Assembly (NCBI RefSeq): GCF_932526225.1
Contig: NC_064039.1
Coordinates: 12,480,139-12,544,138, forward strand
Origin: Nematostella vectensis
Taxonomy: Eukaryota > Cnidaria > Anthozoa > Actiniaria > Edwardsiidae
Direction: 5' to 3'
DNA length: 64,000 nt
The translations under genes and the position numbers were made by a program. Below the pieces are notes generated by a model. That model searched no databases. It saw nothing but the letters and a program-made list of their open reading frames with translations, and was not told the origin of the DNA. Shown in pieces: positions 11,521 through 24,600 of this stretch (position 1 is its first letter; each line of letters starts with the position of its first letter).

Positions 11521-12612
11521 AACAGTCTATGTTATCTGCCAAATGTTTTAAAATCCTTAGTTATAAATGCACGGGAGTAGTCTTAATATTCTTGGTTGTT
11601 CAGTTCTTTTTTTACTTCTGAAGTTGAGAATACTCGCTTTTCTGATTTTACATTAAAGAATTGTATTTATATAGCTGCGACTCCTATTGGATTTGTCCTA
11701 AGGCCTCAATTTGTACGTATTTCACACAATTTTACAAAAGTAATTCAGAATCCTTGTTATATCTACGTTAGTCAATCTATAAGAGACAATAATGTATTTC
11801 TTTCGCAAATATACTTGTACTTCGACGTGTGCTACCTTGACCACGCGTACACGGTGCACGCACCCCTCCCCCTCCCCTTGGCCGCCAAAAAGGGGGTCCA
11901 TTTCCGCATGTTTTATTGAAGGGTCGTCAAATACTATTCTTTTTATATCATGCCTATGACTGCGCACCCCGAACCAATTCTGTGGACGCGTCTGAGAACG
12001 AGCAACGATATTTTTAGTATTGTTGCCGGAAATTAAAGCTGGAAAAAGTATTTACGAAAATATGCAACTGAGACTTCCGAATCTAAAAAGAACCTTGATT
12101 CTTTCTGCCTAAACGGTACACATTTAGGAGCTTCAACTATGAACTGGAAATAATTTATCTGCTGGAGTGTGCTTGAACCCGCCTGTTTTGTCTCCGACCT
12201 GTAGCAGCAGCTAAAGCTCATAAAGGTTCACATTTTAAATTTAGCGCTCCCATAAAAAGTCCTGAGTCCATGCATGGAGCTAGAAGTCGATAAAAGTTCT
12301 ATCTCCATGGTACAGGGCAGCCCCTCGTCATACTGAACCGTCCAAAAGACGTCTATATAAATCTTTCACTAGAAGCCGTTGTCGACACAATACAATGGAT
12401 TTGCTAGTTTTGCGAACAGATGGTAGTTGTGGCGCGGTCTACCTTTTTTCTCTTTTGGTCGTTTTGAGACTGGTGCCGAAGTGGTTTCATTGAACGATAA
12501 CATGGCCGACTCGAATAGAAATGTGTAGTATCTTTCCATATATTCATGCATTCAACAAAGATTCTGCAGAAATACACACGAAGATATAAAAGCAAGGTTT
12601 CTTAAGCGTTTT
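11521..12612. other. intergenic: 3' end of repeat gene and CARS upstream region
   Basis: There is no coding signal. ATTAAA at 11652-11657 is a candidate poly(A) signal for the upstream gene. Two TATA-like words lie upstream of CARS: CTATATAAATC near 12353 and GATATAAAAGC near 12585. The second would start transcription around 12615, just past the distal CARS ATG. Confidence 0.4.
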
Positions 12613-15600
12613 ATGCAGTTTTTACGGGTTTCTGTGCTGTGGGTAAAGCGTACTAAAAACTTTCTCTCAAAAGGACGGCTTCCTGTTGTTACACGTGTAT
12701 CTAAATTCTGCAAAAAAGCAAACCCCGGAGAAATGTCAGCTAAGAATCTACCATCTTGGAATCAACCTCAAGGCCATGGTGAACTTAAGCTTTATAATAG
12801 CTTGACTCGAGAAAAGGTATGAGACACAGGCTGATTTGTTGTGTTGTAGCATGAGAAGTAAAATTCTGGGCTGATGCAATAACATATTTTATAAGCCACA
12901 GGTTGCCCAAGCTCTCTATTGTCTGTATTTATATTGCAGTTAACATTGCACCATGGTTGTACGAAAACATGAAATGGAAAAATAACTTCACAAAAAGAAA
13001 AAAAATGTTCTTTATTTAAGTTTACATTTTGAAAGAAAACAGGCATGAAAATAAGCAATATATACATACACTCTTGTTTTATTTATAAGAGCCTCCTGGC
13101 TGAGATTTCACCAAATTTTAAGAACATGCCAAGGCTCAGATAGTAGCAAAATATTGCTTTTTAGTCTTACATGTTCTAAAATGCAGTGTTAATTTGTGTT
13201 TATTAATAACATGATCATTTGTGTAATTCTCCTAATAATAATTCATTGGATACTATATTTTATAAGCACTAATAAGAACATTTTCAGCCTTAAAATGCTC
13301 CAAAAATAAGAATGGCCCAGCCTCAACTGAAAAATTAGACATTCTTATAAAAAAAGATTATAATAAAGTAAATACTAGACTAAACAACATTTTTCTTTCC
13401 AGTTCAGGCAATTTTTTTTATTTTTCGTTTTATGTTTCTTGTGCAATATTTACCATAAGGCCATAAAAATTATTTCATTTCTGGTTGTGATTTCTTCCTC
13501 AGGAGCATGTGGTTGGTTTTATTTTTCTATTTTCTTCTAATCTCAAATTTAGGCACTATTGACACACTTGTTAGTGCAGTGAAAGGGTTTGCTGAACATA
13601 ATTTTCAATATGCCTCGATTGGATGTCCATAGCTGTCAACCCTCCTGCATTAGGCAGGAGTCTCAAGATTTTGAACCTTTTCCAAGCCTAATTTTCTTTA
13701 AAATATCCATACATTTACTGTCTTCTCCCTCATTAGCTATCTTGGTACTTCTAATACATTCACTGTATTTTCTCAAGATTTTTCCTAAAATGAGGTTAAC
13801 AGCTAAGGATGTCTATCTTTTGCCATGTTTTGTTATCAAAGATTTCAAACCTCAAAACTAACGTGATTATTTTTTTAGAAAAATTAAAAATATAAATTAC
13901 AAATATATTGCATGTGGCAATTCTGGTTGTGGGTGGCAACCAGAAACATTTTTTATGTGGCCAAATGGGCTCATTTTAGTTAGTGCATCAGGGTCTTGTT
14001 CACTCACAGGGCACACAAGCTCATAGTAGTTAACATGTTACACAGCATAACCAGGACACAGGGTAACTGTGTGTAATGAGAGGATGTTTAATATTATGAG
14101 CTTGGGTGCCCTGTGGCCACCCACCACAGGGTAGCAGCTCAGGGTACACAATGAAACAACTTGACCAGGATTTTTTAAGTAGAGAGGATCCAAGTATTTA
14201 GTAGAAAGGATTCTATGGTGTGATAACCAGAATTTAGTCCTAAAAAAATCCTGTTCCTCCTACACTTGTTCCCCCCAAGGGCTTTCTCTTCCTAGCAAAT
14301 AAGAGATATAGACCGACTTTCTCTTTCTAGCAAACAAGAGATATAGACTTACTTTTCCTTTCTTGCAAACAAGAGATATAGACTGAAATATTTGAAAACA
14401 TTTTAAAGAGTTTGTGTTTTTTTATCCAGAACCTGTTTATCCCTTCAAATGGCCGTCGTGTCACTTGGTACAGTTGTGGACCAACTGTTTATGATGCGTC
14501 TCATATGGGTCATGCTCGATCTTACATCACCTTTGACATTGTACGCAGAGTGTTGCAGTCTTACTTCAACTATGATGTGTTTTGTGTAATGAATGTAACA
14601 GACATAGATGATAAGGTATGTGATAATGCGTTGTGAATGCTATGAAAGCAGTACTCTAAAAACATAAAGTGCTTGTGAAAGTAATTTTGAATGCTGTGAA
14701 ATCATACAGTGCTTAAGTGCTAGAAAAATGTTATGAATGCTGTGTAAAATGCCACCACAGTCTGAAATTTGTCAAAAAACCTCATGTTTTTTTTTCTTTT
14801 GGTCTCTATAACTTTTCACAAGGTTTAAGGCAACCTTGAATAATTTAAGTAGAATTGTATATATATGAAATATTTGTAAAAGAACTCTTTAGATTATAAT
14901 TTCGTCAATAAAAAATGTATTGAATGCTTTCTTTTGACTTTTTTCAGATCATCCATAGAGCAAGAAGAAACCACCTCCAGGAGAAATATCGAGAAGAAAA
15001 TAGTGACCCTAAAAAAATTCTGTCAGATATTCAAGTAGCTTTGCAGCCTTATGTGAAAAAGATGGAGGATACGAAAGATGAAGACAAGAAAAATATGTTT
15101 ATTAAGATCATTGAAAAGGTGCAATCAACATGTGGAAAACTTGAGGCACTGCTACAGAAAGGGAAAGCTGATGATGTTCAAGCTGTTACACAGGTACATT
15201 TAATGCACAGTTACCAGGGTTTTACCAATAACTTCACAGATTTGCTACCCAATTAAAAAAAACATATTTTAGATAAAGAAACCTGTCACCTTGTACTGTA
15301 TAGCAATTTTTAAAGCTTTACGCCAGTGTGGGAGCTGCTAATGTCATCACACAGAAAACAAAAATAAATATCAAGGTATAATTTGAATGTGAGGTTAGCT
15401 GAATAAAAAAGCTTTCAGCTTCAGCTAGGTTGATTACCCTTGATCTCCTTGATTAGCTTTTTTTTTATATGGTAAGAGAGTTATGTGTCACACACAACGA
15501 TATAGACTTTTCTGTTGGTGCGTAGGCCCATGGCCTGTGACGAACGTTTTTGCTTACATACACCAGCTGGACTTTGAGAATCTTGGTATTTTTGTAAAGA

Positions 15601-18600
15601 GTGATGATAAATGCACCAAACTGTATAGTATAAGTACACTATAAGTATAGTAAAAGTTTCATCTAGATTTTTAGGTGAAGTTGCAGGATACTGGTCCACT
15701 TAAAGCCGCATTGTCACCAGTTTACTTCCGGTCAATTACGTAACAACCTCCGATAATTTTTAACGGAAAACGCGAAAAGTATTTCAAAATATTGAAAGTA
15801 GTGTGTATATTGCAAGTTTCTTCGAGGATGTGATCGATAATTTAGAGCGGATGGCCTGTTGAATATCTCGGATTCTAATAGATTCTTTTGTCTTTTAACG
15901 GTTGAGGTTTCCGTCGGACCTCCGGAAGTAAACTGGTGACAATGCGGCTTTAATGTACAGTATGAAAAGCAGTTGTCCAAGAAGACATTGTACATGTACG
16001 TGCACATGATGTATTGTACATATGTATAATTTGCATGATACTTTTACTGCTGCCATAAAAAATGGTATTTAACCATCCTCTTGTTGTTTTTGTCAGGAGC
16101 TATTAGCTGATGCATCAGATCCCCTGTCAGCTTGGCTAGATTCCAAGGTATCTTGAATATAAATGGTTGGATACAAATATAGAGCTAGTCAAGTTTCACT
16201 CAGCAGATAACTGAGAAATCCCATTTCATATTTTACATTTTTATACATTCAATATTTATGTAAAGAAAGCTGTTAACAGAAATGTTGGGTTATCTGGAAA
16301 TATATATATGTATAAGGTGTCTTGTTTTTGACAATGTTTGCCTAATATCTTTTAAAAGCATGGCTCTGATGTGACAGACCACAGAATCTTTGCCAAACTT
16401 ACAGAGTTCTGGGAACAAGAATACCACAAAGACATGGCTGCTCTGAATGTAAGAATATTTATAACATATTCTCCTTGCCTATATTACTTATTTTTTTTTT
16501 AACCATTAAATTTTTCGAGAACCAATTTTATTTTCATTTCATGAAATATTTTGTTGTTCAATTCAACTTTAATAGGCTAATGTTACATAAGCTCTCATAA
16601 CTTCCATATAATATTTGCGAACTGAAAGAAAAAAACTAGAGGACCTGAAAATCCATTATTCTGCACACCCATGCTGATATTGCTAGTGGGTTTAAATAAA
16701 TGTAGGATGAACTGACTTCTAAACTACCATGATAGTAAATAATTTATTTTGATTGTATTGACTAATTCTTTGGCTAGGTCCTGCCTGCAGATATCCTGAC
16801 CAACATTACAGAATATGTGCCAGAAGTGGTGACCTTTATTGAGAAAGTCATAGCAAATGGATATGCGTAAGTGCTGTAAGGCAGAGTCTTGCATGACGAC
16901 ACAGTGCATCAAGGGAGCATGCTAAAAAACTTGTCTTCAGCATGTTTTGCATGTTTATTTTGCACATTTTTATCCAAAAAGTACAGAGTATGAATTGATT
17001 TTGCATCTTCTTCATTTTCATTTCTAGATTCCTGTTATGCTGACAAATTTGTGATATCAACTTTCTGAGTAAGGGAGGGAAGGGTCTTTCTAGCCTATGT
17101 GTAGCCGCTGTCTCGCAAAAATATCCTCTCGTAGCATTTACTCAACAGCGATAATCATGTTCCATGACGCCATTGTAATAAATTTGAATAAACTAATTTT
17201 GACAGCTGTGCATGGGTTTTCTCTTATTCAGCCCACGAAACACGTCCAGGTTTTGTCCTGCAAAACAAACATTCCAACAACGCCCTATAATGCTGCTACT
17301 TTCCAAGTGCACATTCCTTCATTTAATTCTGCCAATTTACACCTGCATTCTTTGTAAGAATTTGTAAGGTAATTGAAAAAGATTATGAATGGTATGTCGT
17401 GGATAGGTTTTCCTGCTAAAGCCATGACGTCACTGAACACAATTATCGCCACCGTTGTGTAGACGCTACGGTGGCGATGAGAGGAGTCAGCGGCTACAGG
17501 TTGGCTAGGGTCTTTCTTGTGAAGCAAACAAAAACTTTACAAATGTTATGCATTAAAGTGATTAAAAACTGTGTACCTATAGTATGCGGCTAGTGGCCAG
17601 CTAGAAGCTCTGACATATTGATTATTGATTAATTGAACTGTTTCTCTTGTTCCTGATTGTATATTATTTTGCATATTCCAGATATGAGTCTAATGGCTCA
17701 GTTTATTTCGACACCATCAAATTTGGATCTAGTGAGAAGCATAGCTACGCTAGACTTGTGCCGGAGGCTGTTGGCGACTTGGATGCATTAGCAGAAGGAG
17801 AAGGTAGACATCTGCAAATAAGCACTTAACATTTACATTTTAAAAAAAATTTAGACACAATGGTTTCCATGGGTACATTTATTTATATGTAAAAAACCCA
17901 AAAGGTACATTATAGATTTCCCTAAAAGGATAGCCATAATTATAAATTTTTTGCCTTTTTGCAGGGGAACTAAGCCAGAATCTGGGTGAAAAGCGTTCTG
18001 AAAGGGATTTTGCTCTTTGGAAAGCAAGCAAGCAAGGAGAACCTTCATGGGAATCTCCCTGGGGCAAGGTGAGAATGCACAAATTTATTTGTATTAGCAT
18101 AGGGGTGCACATAGCAAGGATAAGCTTGGGGTGCGCAGGAACAGAAGTCACATATAAGAATCTTAACATTTGGCTTTTCTTCATTTGAAAACATGCAGGG
18201 GGTGCATTGAACCCCCTACAACAGCAAAAAAGTCCACTTCTGGTAGGCAATATATGTCCTATTTGTAGAAAAAAACTTATAAAGTGAAGCGAATTAGATT
18301 AAAAAAAGAATTCTAAATCACGCTGGTGTGTCATAAATCTAAAAGTCAAACTTTTTTGTAGCCAAATCCAATAATAAACGTCTCGTGAAAATACTGGAAT
18401 GGCATTAAGAACTTACTTTTTTGTTCTTTTGGGGGTGGTTAGATTTTTATCAGAAAACTCCCTCTCTCCCCACCCTCTCGGAAAAATTAGGTCCACTTTT
18501 TAGATTCCCCACTCCCCAAAAATATTCTTGGTACGGGTCTAAAGATCCCTTTAGGGTGGTCAAGGGGGATCATCCTGCTGCTATGTGCCTGATTGAGGTT

Positions 18601-21600
18601 TTACAAGAAACTGAAAGAACTTATGACATACCTTATTGCTTTAGGTTTTACAACAGTAAGAACTTTGTTAATATCTACCATTATTCAATTTATTAACACA
18701 GTTGACACCAGAAATCCATTAAAAGCTTAGATCAATGATTCTTGCATAATATGGAGTCATTGTGTACCTAAGTAGAAGCAACACAGGCTCCTTTAGAAAC
18801 AGGCTTGCCGTGCAATATGTGACAGTTCACAAGAAAACCAAACATGGTTTTATTTGCATACAGTTTTAATCCGTTTCGCGAGTGCAAAGTTTCTGTTATG
18901 TGAGCGTGAACTTTCCGTTCAGCAAGAGCAAGCTTTCCTCAACATGTATATAGACAGATTATGTCTATTTGTGTTTTAAACTCTATCCAACATTGGTCAT
19001 TCCTGCTCAAGGGCTATTCCCACATTGTTTTTTTTTCTGTTTCCTTGCATTGTACTGAACAGATTCTGTTTCTAGGGGAGACCAGGCTGGCATGTTGAGT
19101 GTTCTGTGATGGCAAGGTGAGAATAGAATAGCAGGGCTGTAGCAGGGTTTGGGGCACTGGGGGCATTGCCCCCCCCCCCCCCCCCCCAATATTACCTGGC
19201 ATGCTACGGCTCTGAAAATGAATGGATATTTTCACAGAAAAGCAAGCTCCAATTGACAATTTGTTTGAACTGGACTAATGTTGTGATAACATGGTAATCT
19301 TCTTATTTGCAGTGATGTTCTTGGATCCAATATTGATATTCACACCGGAGGTGTAGATCTGAAGTTTCCTCACCACGACAATGAATTAGCCCAATCTGAA
19401 GTGAGTTCCATCACTATGAGATTACCTTTACTCTTTGTTTTTTCTCATCTTTTCTTTTTCATCTCATAGGCTCATTTCTGTGTCAGTCAGTGGGTCAACT
19501 ATTTTCTTCATGCTGGGCACTTGACAATAGAGGGGTGCAAAATGTCTAAATCTCTAAAGAATTTCATCACTATCAAGGTGAGTGATTATTGCCTTTACAC
19601 CCTTGTATGAAACACTCTGTAGAAAAACCTGAATAGTTATAAAAAACTCAGCTATGTTACATGAGCCTTTTGAGGAATAGGGGATGGAACTCTGCCTCTG
19701 GGTTAACCTCTGGAGAAAAGGAGGACGCTAGAAGTCTTTTCTTTATTTCAGCAAGCTTTAAAGAGAAACTCATCGCGTCAGATAAGGCTTGCATTTCTGT
19801 TACACACATGGAATGCAACACTGGACTACAGCCAGAATGTGATCAGGGAGGCTGAACAAGTGGAAAAACTATTTAATGTGAGTATAACAGTCCTGTAAAT
19901 TAACAAGTCATTTTTGGATTTCTTCTGTTCTGTGTTGAGTCTTTTTAAATTTGATAAGTTGATCCAGAAAACTTTTGCAACAATTTCCATCTCTTGTTAA
20001 ACCTAATAGTCTCAATGTGCTACTGAGCACATTAGGCACTGCCGGAAATCAAGCCATATTGATTCAATTTGAGCAAACATGTTTATGCCTTGTTTATCCG
20101 GAAAAGCCTTAAGTGGGTGTTTATGAGGTGCTTTTTGAAACACTTACATTTCAATCATTAGTTGAATATACCCCTATTTAAAATTAGGTTGCACTCAGAA
20201 AATCTTTGTTTCATAACCCTCAGTGCTCCATGGGTATAAAAAATAAATAATAAAAAGACAAGCGTAAAAATAAAGACATACAGGTCAAACTTTAAAGCTG
20301 TAATATTGTCACCCATGAACCACTGCTGTTTGTGACACATGGATTCTCTAGTGCAACCTTATTTATATGGTTGTAAAAAACATATTGCATTTTGAACATG
20401 TTTGCTTCAAAAATGCTTTTGTATTTATTTATGTTCTGTGTTTTGAAAAGTGATGTTTGTGTCTCAGGGTTTTTTTTTGGCTGTGAAAGACATTTTGAGA
20501 AAGCCTGAAGTTAAGGCTCCTGGTTCTCACAACTACCATGAGCTGGAAAAAGACCTTCAGAGCAAGTCAGTACTCCTATTGTATCATAGCTTGCATATCA
20601 CATACAGTACAGAATATACATTTTTTAAGAGTCCTGATAAATATCTTAGGATGTGTGTAGACAAGGTGTAGTTTAATTTGTTTATTCCCCTCTTGTATCA
20701 CACATTGCCTTCCTTGCAAGATAACATACCTACAACTTAGACAAAGTCTTTAAGAAAAAAAAATGTATTCTTTAAATACTTCCAAACATCTTTTCAGGTT
20801 CCATGAAAAGAAAGATGGTGTTCACCAGGCACTCTGCGGTAAGAAACAGAGATACTGTAATAGTGACAATGATGAAAACAAAAACATTGAATTAAGCTGC
20901 CCAAACTTATTGTATTTACGCCATTTTTTAAGAAAAAAATAATAATCAGCTGCAGACACCTCACAGAAAAAAAAAATCAAAATTAAACATTAGAAAAAGA
21001 TAATAACTGCTAATCACAGAACCAGTGCACTGAGCTCTGTAACATTGCCAAAGTTTGGTTGTATTGTACATCCTTGATTACACTTAAATAACAATGAACC
21101 AGGGAGGGTAGTGCAACTGCATTGGCCTGTAACTCAAACTTCATGGACACTGCAGGGCAAACAGGCATAGATAGAGTGAGCCGCCCTCACTCCCTCTGTG
21201 TGACCAGTATGGTGTATATGGAATAGTGGACAGAACTTTGTAATAGACAAAGTCTAGCTGGAATGATGACTGAGACCAGACACAGGCTTTCATGAACTGA
21301 GGTGGACAAGAAGTTGGCTCTAACTCCAATAGCTCTTGAAAATCCTTGTTGTCTGACCAACTGATTGATTCTCTTTGTGGAAAAGAAAATCGGGAATAAA
21401 TCAGAAATATAAATCACAGATTTTACCTGATTTGTATTGCAATTAAAGAGAACAGCAGCAGCAACTACTTTCCAAGCAACATATATAAATGACATTAATG
21501 AGTAAATGAAACAGCAACAATAATGTCCAGATATGTTTTTTATTTTTTGTTTGTTTCTCACATGATGACAATTGCTGTATTTCAGATTCTATCGACACTC

Positions 21601-24600
21601 CTGGTGCACTTCGGCACATGCAGGACCTGGTTAAACTCTCCAACATTTACATCAGCAACAAGAAGCAAAGGAATGAATCTGCAAACAAGCAGTTGCTTGA
21701 GGGTGTTGCAAAATACATCACACAGATGCTCAAGGTGAACCTAATTTTGCCATACAAAAAATGATAATAAAGATAGCTTGCGTAGCCAGCTCTGTTTCCT
21801 TTGAGATCAGCCCAGGAATCGAGACATCACTATATTTGTTTTGCTCCTTTTTGTAGATATTTGGAGCAAACGAAGGCGTGCAGCTCATTGGCTTTGGCTC
21901 AGCAGTCCAGCAATCTGGAGGAAATGTAAGGGTCTGCCTCTTTTTGAGTTCTAAAACAAATAATTAACAATTTACCTCTCAAACTATTGAAAACCGTTGT
22001 GATGGCTAATGCGAAAAAATTCCTTGAGTTATTTAGCATAATATTGTGCAAGCCTGTACCCAGGGTGTGCATTCGCACCTCCCACAACAGCAGGGAGTCC
22101 GGTTTGCAATAGACCTATAAAGCATAAGCGAGTAAGATAAAAAGGCATTCCTAGATCACTCTGTTATAACATAAATCTATAAAAACAAAAAATCTTAACT
22201 TTTTTGTAGCCAAATCCGATAATAAACAGATAGAAAATGCATTTCCTCCAGCACCCCACTACCCCCCACCCTGGATAAATTAGGTCAACTTTTTCGAATT
22301 TCGCACCCCCCCCCCCCCCTTCCCCCCATGGTAACATGCCTTGTCACTGGTAACCCGTATCACCAAAATATTATCCTAAACAAACTGGCACTGGAACATT
22401 TTAGGGGTGTCACATCTCAGGGTGTGTACACTGATTATACACGTATCAGTTTTTCTTGGTTGCACACATTTTCTGTGATACAGAAGAAAGTGTAATTTGA
22501 CTCTTTTGACTCACCTTTATACAGCAAGAGGAGGTGGCCTTGCCATATGTACAACTACTAGCTGACTTCAGGGAGGACATCAGGGCAATCGCCCGAGAGG
22601 AAAAAGGTACAATAACTTTATTGCATGTCTTTTTTGTTACCAGGAGACATTTGTTGATTCCTAATATTGGGTGTACTCCACCTTTATTCTAGATTAATGA
22701 TAAGGCTATGAAATTCAAAGACTTTGCAATTTACTGTACTTTTAAGTAGATATGCTTAAAAGGTGTCCATTCATTCATTTATTCATTCAGTCAGTCTCTA
22801 AGGGATCCACATACAGTTGATGTTCCCAGTCAATACAAAGTCATAATGTACTGCTTGATGCAGTTTACTTTTAATGTGTGAGTGGATGTTACCATTTTGG
22901 CACTGAAGAATACAAAAGATCATTTTATTACGTCCTACTGTTAGGATAGCAAAGAGTCAATCATGCTAGCAGCCAATTTGAGACTTCTGTGTGATTACTT
23001 TTTATTTGTTCTATATTGTTCCCTAGTTCCACGGATCCTAAAAGCTTGTGATGACCTGAGAGACAACAAATTGGTCGATGTTGGAGTTCTGCTTGAGGAC
23101 CAAGAAGGTAGCCCATAAGACATGACAGAAAAACCTGGAAAACACGCAATTCCAGATATAGAGAGAAGACACTTGTCTTACAATGTCTACAATGGCTATA
23201 GATTCCTTGTTCTACAAACTGATTTTCGAAACACAAATAACGTGAGGCCTTGTGCATATAACCAAGTTTTGTTTTTTTAAGATAATTTTTCCTTGATCAT
23301 CATTGCCCTGTGCATCGGTTCAGGGACGAAAAGCTCAAATTTCAATGACACTTTACAAAAAGTCGCATCAATTTAAAAAAGTCGCACTTGACATTTTGTT
23401 TGTTATAAGTACTAAGTACTCAGAGAAATTCTCCACCTTATTCGATGTGATATGGGCTTATTTGAAGCGTCACGTTTTTCCGTCATGTCAGCCCATAATA
23501 TCATTCTGTCTGGTTGTTTGTTTTGTGTCTAGCAACATTGTCTTTATTCTAAGTAGGATTAAATAGGCCTACGTGACCTTGAAGAAATAAGAAATGTTAA
23601 TATCAGTTATAAGGTTTTTGCTTTTTTACATAGGTGACCAGAAAGCAGTTATCAAGTTTGTTGATCGAGAAACCTTGCTGAAGGAGAGACAACAGAAGCT
23701 AGAGGTATTATTCATTTATACCCATCTATGCTATACATATGAGATACAGGTATTATACATTTATACCCATAATGCTATACACATGAAATAGAGGTATTAT
23801 ACATTTATACCCCTATATTTTTTCCATATAAGATAGAGGTATTATACATTTATACTCCTATATGTTTTTCACATAAGATATAGGTATTATACAAAAATAA
23901 CCCTATATGCTATACACATGAAATAGAGGTATTATACATCTATACCCCTATATTTTTTCCACATAAGATAGAGGTATTATTCATTTACACCCATACTGTA
24001 CACATGAGATACAGGTATTATACATTTATACCCCTATATGCTATACACATGAGATGGAGGTATTATACATTTATACCCCGATATGCTATATACATGAGAT
24101 AGAGGTATTATACATTTATACCCCTATATGCTGTACACATGAGATGGAGGTATTATACATTTGTACCCCTCTATGCTATACATATGAGATACAGGTATTA
24201 TACATTCATACCCCTATATGCTATACACATGAAATAGAGGTATTATACGTTTGTACCCCTATATGCTGAACACATGAGATAGAGGTATTATACATTTATA
24301 CCCCTATATGCTATAAACACGAGATAGAGGTAATATACATTTATACCCCCATATGCTGTACACATGAGATAGAGGTATTATACATTTATACTCCTATATG
24401 CTGTACACATGAGATATAGGTATTATACATTTATACCCCTATATGCTGTACAAATGAGATAGAGGTGTTATACATTTGTACCCCCATATGTTTTCCACGT
24501 AAGATAGAGGTATTATACATTTACACCCCAATATGTTGTACACATGAGATAGAGGTATTATACATTTGTAACCCCATATGTAGTACACATAAGATGGAGT

